A stretch of 6,764 nt of DNA, from positions 1 through 6,764 of the forward strand of contig JAITQJ010000186.1 of assembly GCA_031288955.1 (NCBI GenBank), read 5' to 3'. The notes under the pieces were generated by a model. It did not search any database. It was not told where the DNA came from and saw only the letters and a list, made by a program, of their open reading frames with translations. Source of the DNA: Planctomycetaceae bacterium. GTDB lineage: Bacteria; Planctomycetota; Planctomycetia; Pirellulales; Thermoguttaceae. Below are positions 6,416-6,764 of the stretch, in pieces. Within the stretch, counting starts at the first letter, position 1; each line of letters starts with the position of its first letter. The translations under genes were made by a program, and so were the position numbers.

Positions 6416-6764
6416 TTTGTCCGCAAGAGCGAGGAGCGGAGGCCCCCCGATTGTAAAAATTCCAAAAAATAAAGGGACTGGCATAGATAATTGCCTCACA
6501 GGCAGGCGATTTTGATGCCATTTTAATCCATTTTTTCAGCGTGGTCAATAGTTGTTTCGCTTGACCGTAATTGAATCGGAACTCACATTCTTTGAGAAAC
6601 AAATTGAATTTATTTTTGGGAATTCCGTTGAACCTTCGCAGATGTCTCTTCGCTTGATTCCAAAAGTTTTCAATGCCGTTAATGTGATTTTTGCCTTCTG
6701 CAAATTCCTTGGAATGATTGATTCGCAGATGCTTGAACTCGGAGACATCAAGAGCATTGTACGA
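6381..6764 (-). CDS. IS1595-family transposase, C-terminal part (5' end beyond window)
   Basis: The frame enters from the right edge and runs 127 residues to a TAG at 6383-6381. Its first 80 or so residues match the C-terminus of IS1595/ISXO2-like DDE-type transposases: RINHSKEF, then HINGIENFW, then KRHLRRFNGIPKNKFNLFLKECEFRFN. The NGIE segment carries the usual third catalytic residue, N or E depending on subgroup. These enzymes cut and join insertion-sequence ends. After KQLLTTLKKWIK, where relatives normally stop within a few residues, the frame goes on for about 55 residues of no recognisable family, through a likely inverted-repeat end and into the DUF1015 promoter. The tail is therefore probably read-through of flanking DNA or the result of a lost stop codon. 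Intactness of the upstream part cannot be judged. Confidence 0.85.
   Translation of the reverse strand, partial: SYNALDVSEFKHLRINHSKEFAEGKNHINGIENFWNQAKRHLRRFNGIPKNKFNLFLKECEFRFNYGQAKQLLTTLKKWIKMASKSPACEAIIYASPFIFWNFYNRGASAPRSCGQNLSVLYSTGDR
6398..6426 (-). promoter_or_regulatory. Sigma70-type promoter of the DUF1015 gene
   Basis: On the minus strand TTGCGG (6426-6421) and TATACT (6403-6398) are separated by 17 bp. Transcription should begin near 6391, giving a leader of about 45 nt before the ATG at 6345. The right arm of the dyad lies in the spacer between the two boxes and the left arm lies in the leader, which would suit repression. Confidence 0.5.
6474..6764 (-). mobile_element. Insertion sequence of the IS1595 family, one end (partial)
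   Basis: The transposase places an IS here. A possible outer end is GGGACTGGCATAG starting at 6474, because recognisable transposase sequence stops just inside it and an AT-only stretch (6464-6473) lies outside, as expected for a target site. A 5-bp hairpin (TGCCT/AGGCA, 6492-6504) sits near that end. The other end is outside the window, so the inverted repeat and target duplication cannot be confirmed. An alternative end is near 6361 (GACCTGTCC), which would put the TAG at 6381 inside the element. Confidence 0.5.

Noticed and set aside
6311..6499. A 62-codon minus-strand frame overlapping the DUF1015 start
   Set aside because: It sits in another frame across the promoter and the IS end, and has no family resemblance.
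1..6764. CRISPR arrays, tRNA and rRNA genes, toxin-antitoxin pairs, phage genes
   Set aside because: I saw no regularly spaced direct repeats, no cloverleaf or rRNA-like segments and no matching protein families.

Overview
The window looks like an ordinary chromosomal stretch of a Planctomycetota bacterium, perhaps Pirellulales-like. This is an inference from the gene mix: a secreted protein rich in EF-hands, a membrane-anchored GspE/PilB-like protein, a DUF1015 protein and a stand-alone NtrB-like kinase, with moderate GC, few strong Shine-Dalgarno sites, and GTG and TTG starts. No marker gene settles the taxonomy.

Layout. (1) 1-1921, minus strand: a GspE/PilB-type secretion or pilus ATPase homologue that runs off the left edge. 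It has a signal peptide and three membrane helices fused in front of the ATPase fold, and its Walker A, Walker B and His-box positions are all degenerate. (2) 1922-2083: divergent intergenic region with a good sigma70-type promoter for the next gene. (3) 2084-3331, plus strand: a secreted protein with five recognisable EF-hand loops and a sixth decayed one. (4) 3343-4089, minus strand, only 11 bp from the preceding stop: a YfcE/MJ0936-like metallophosphoesterase with a GTG start. (5) 4090-4311: divergent intergenic region with a candidate promoter in each direction and a 28-nt hairpin. (6) 4312-5007, plus strand: a minimal soluble histidine kinase without a sensor domain. (7) 5032-6345, minus strand: a DUF1015 protein. 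(8) 6346-6764: the DUF1015 promoter, lying in a dyad-symmetric stretch, and then the 3' part of an IS1595-family transposase (minus strand) that runs off the right edge.

Orientation alternates almost gene by gene (-,+,-,+,-,-). There is therefore no operon of any length; each gene probably has its own promoter, and the two convergent pairs are very tight with no recognisable terminator between them. Nothing shows the genes acting in one pathway. The most unusual item is the first gene: a secretion-ATPase fold that seems to have lost ATP-binding residues and to be tied to the membrane. The second is the right end, where an insertion element abuts a DUF1015 gene and the transposase reading frame overlaps that gene's promoter.
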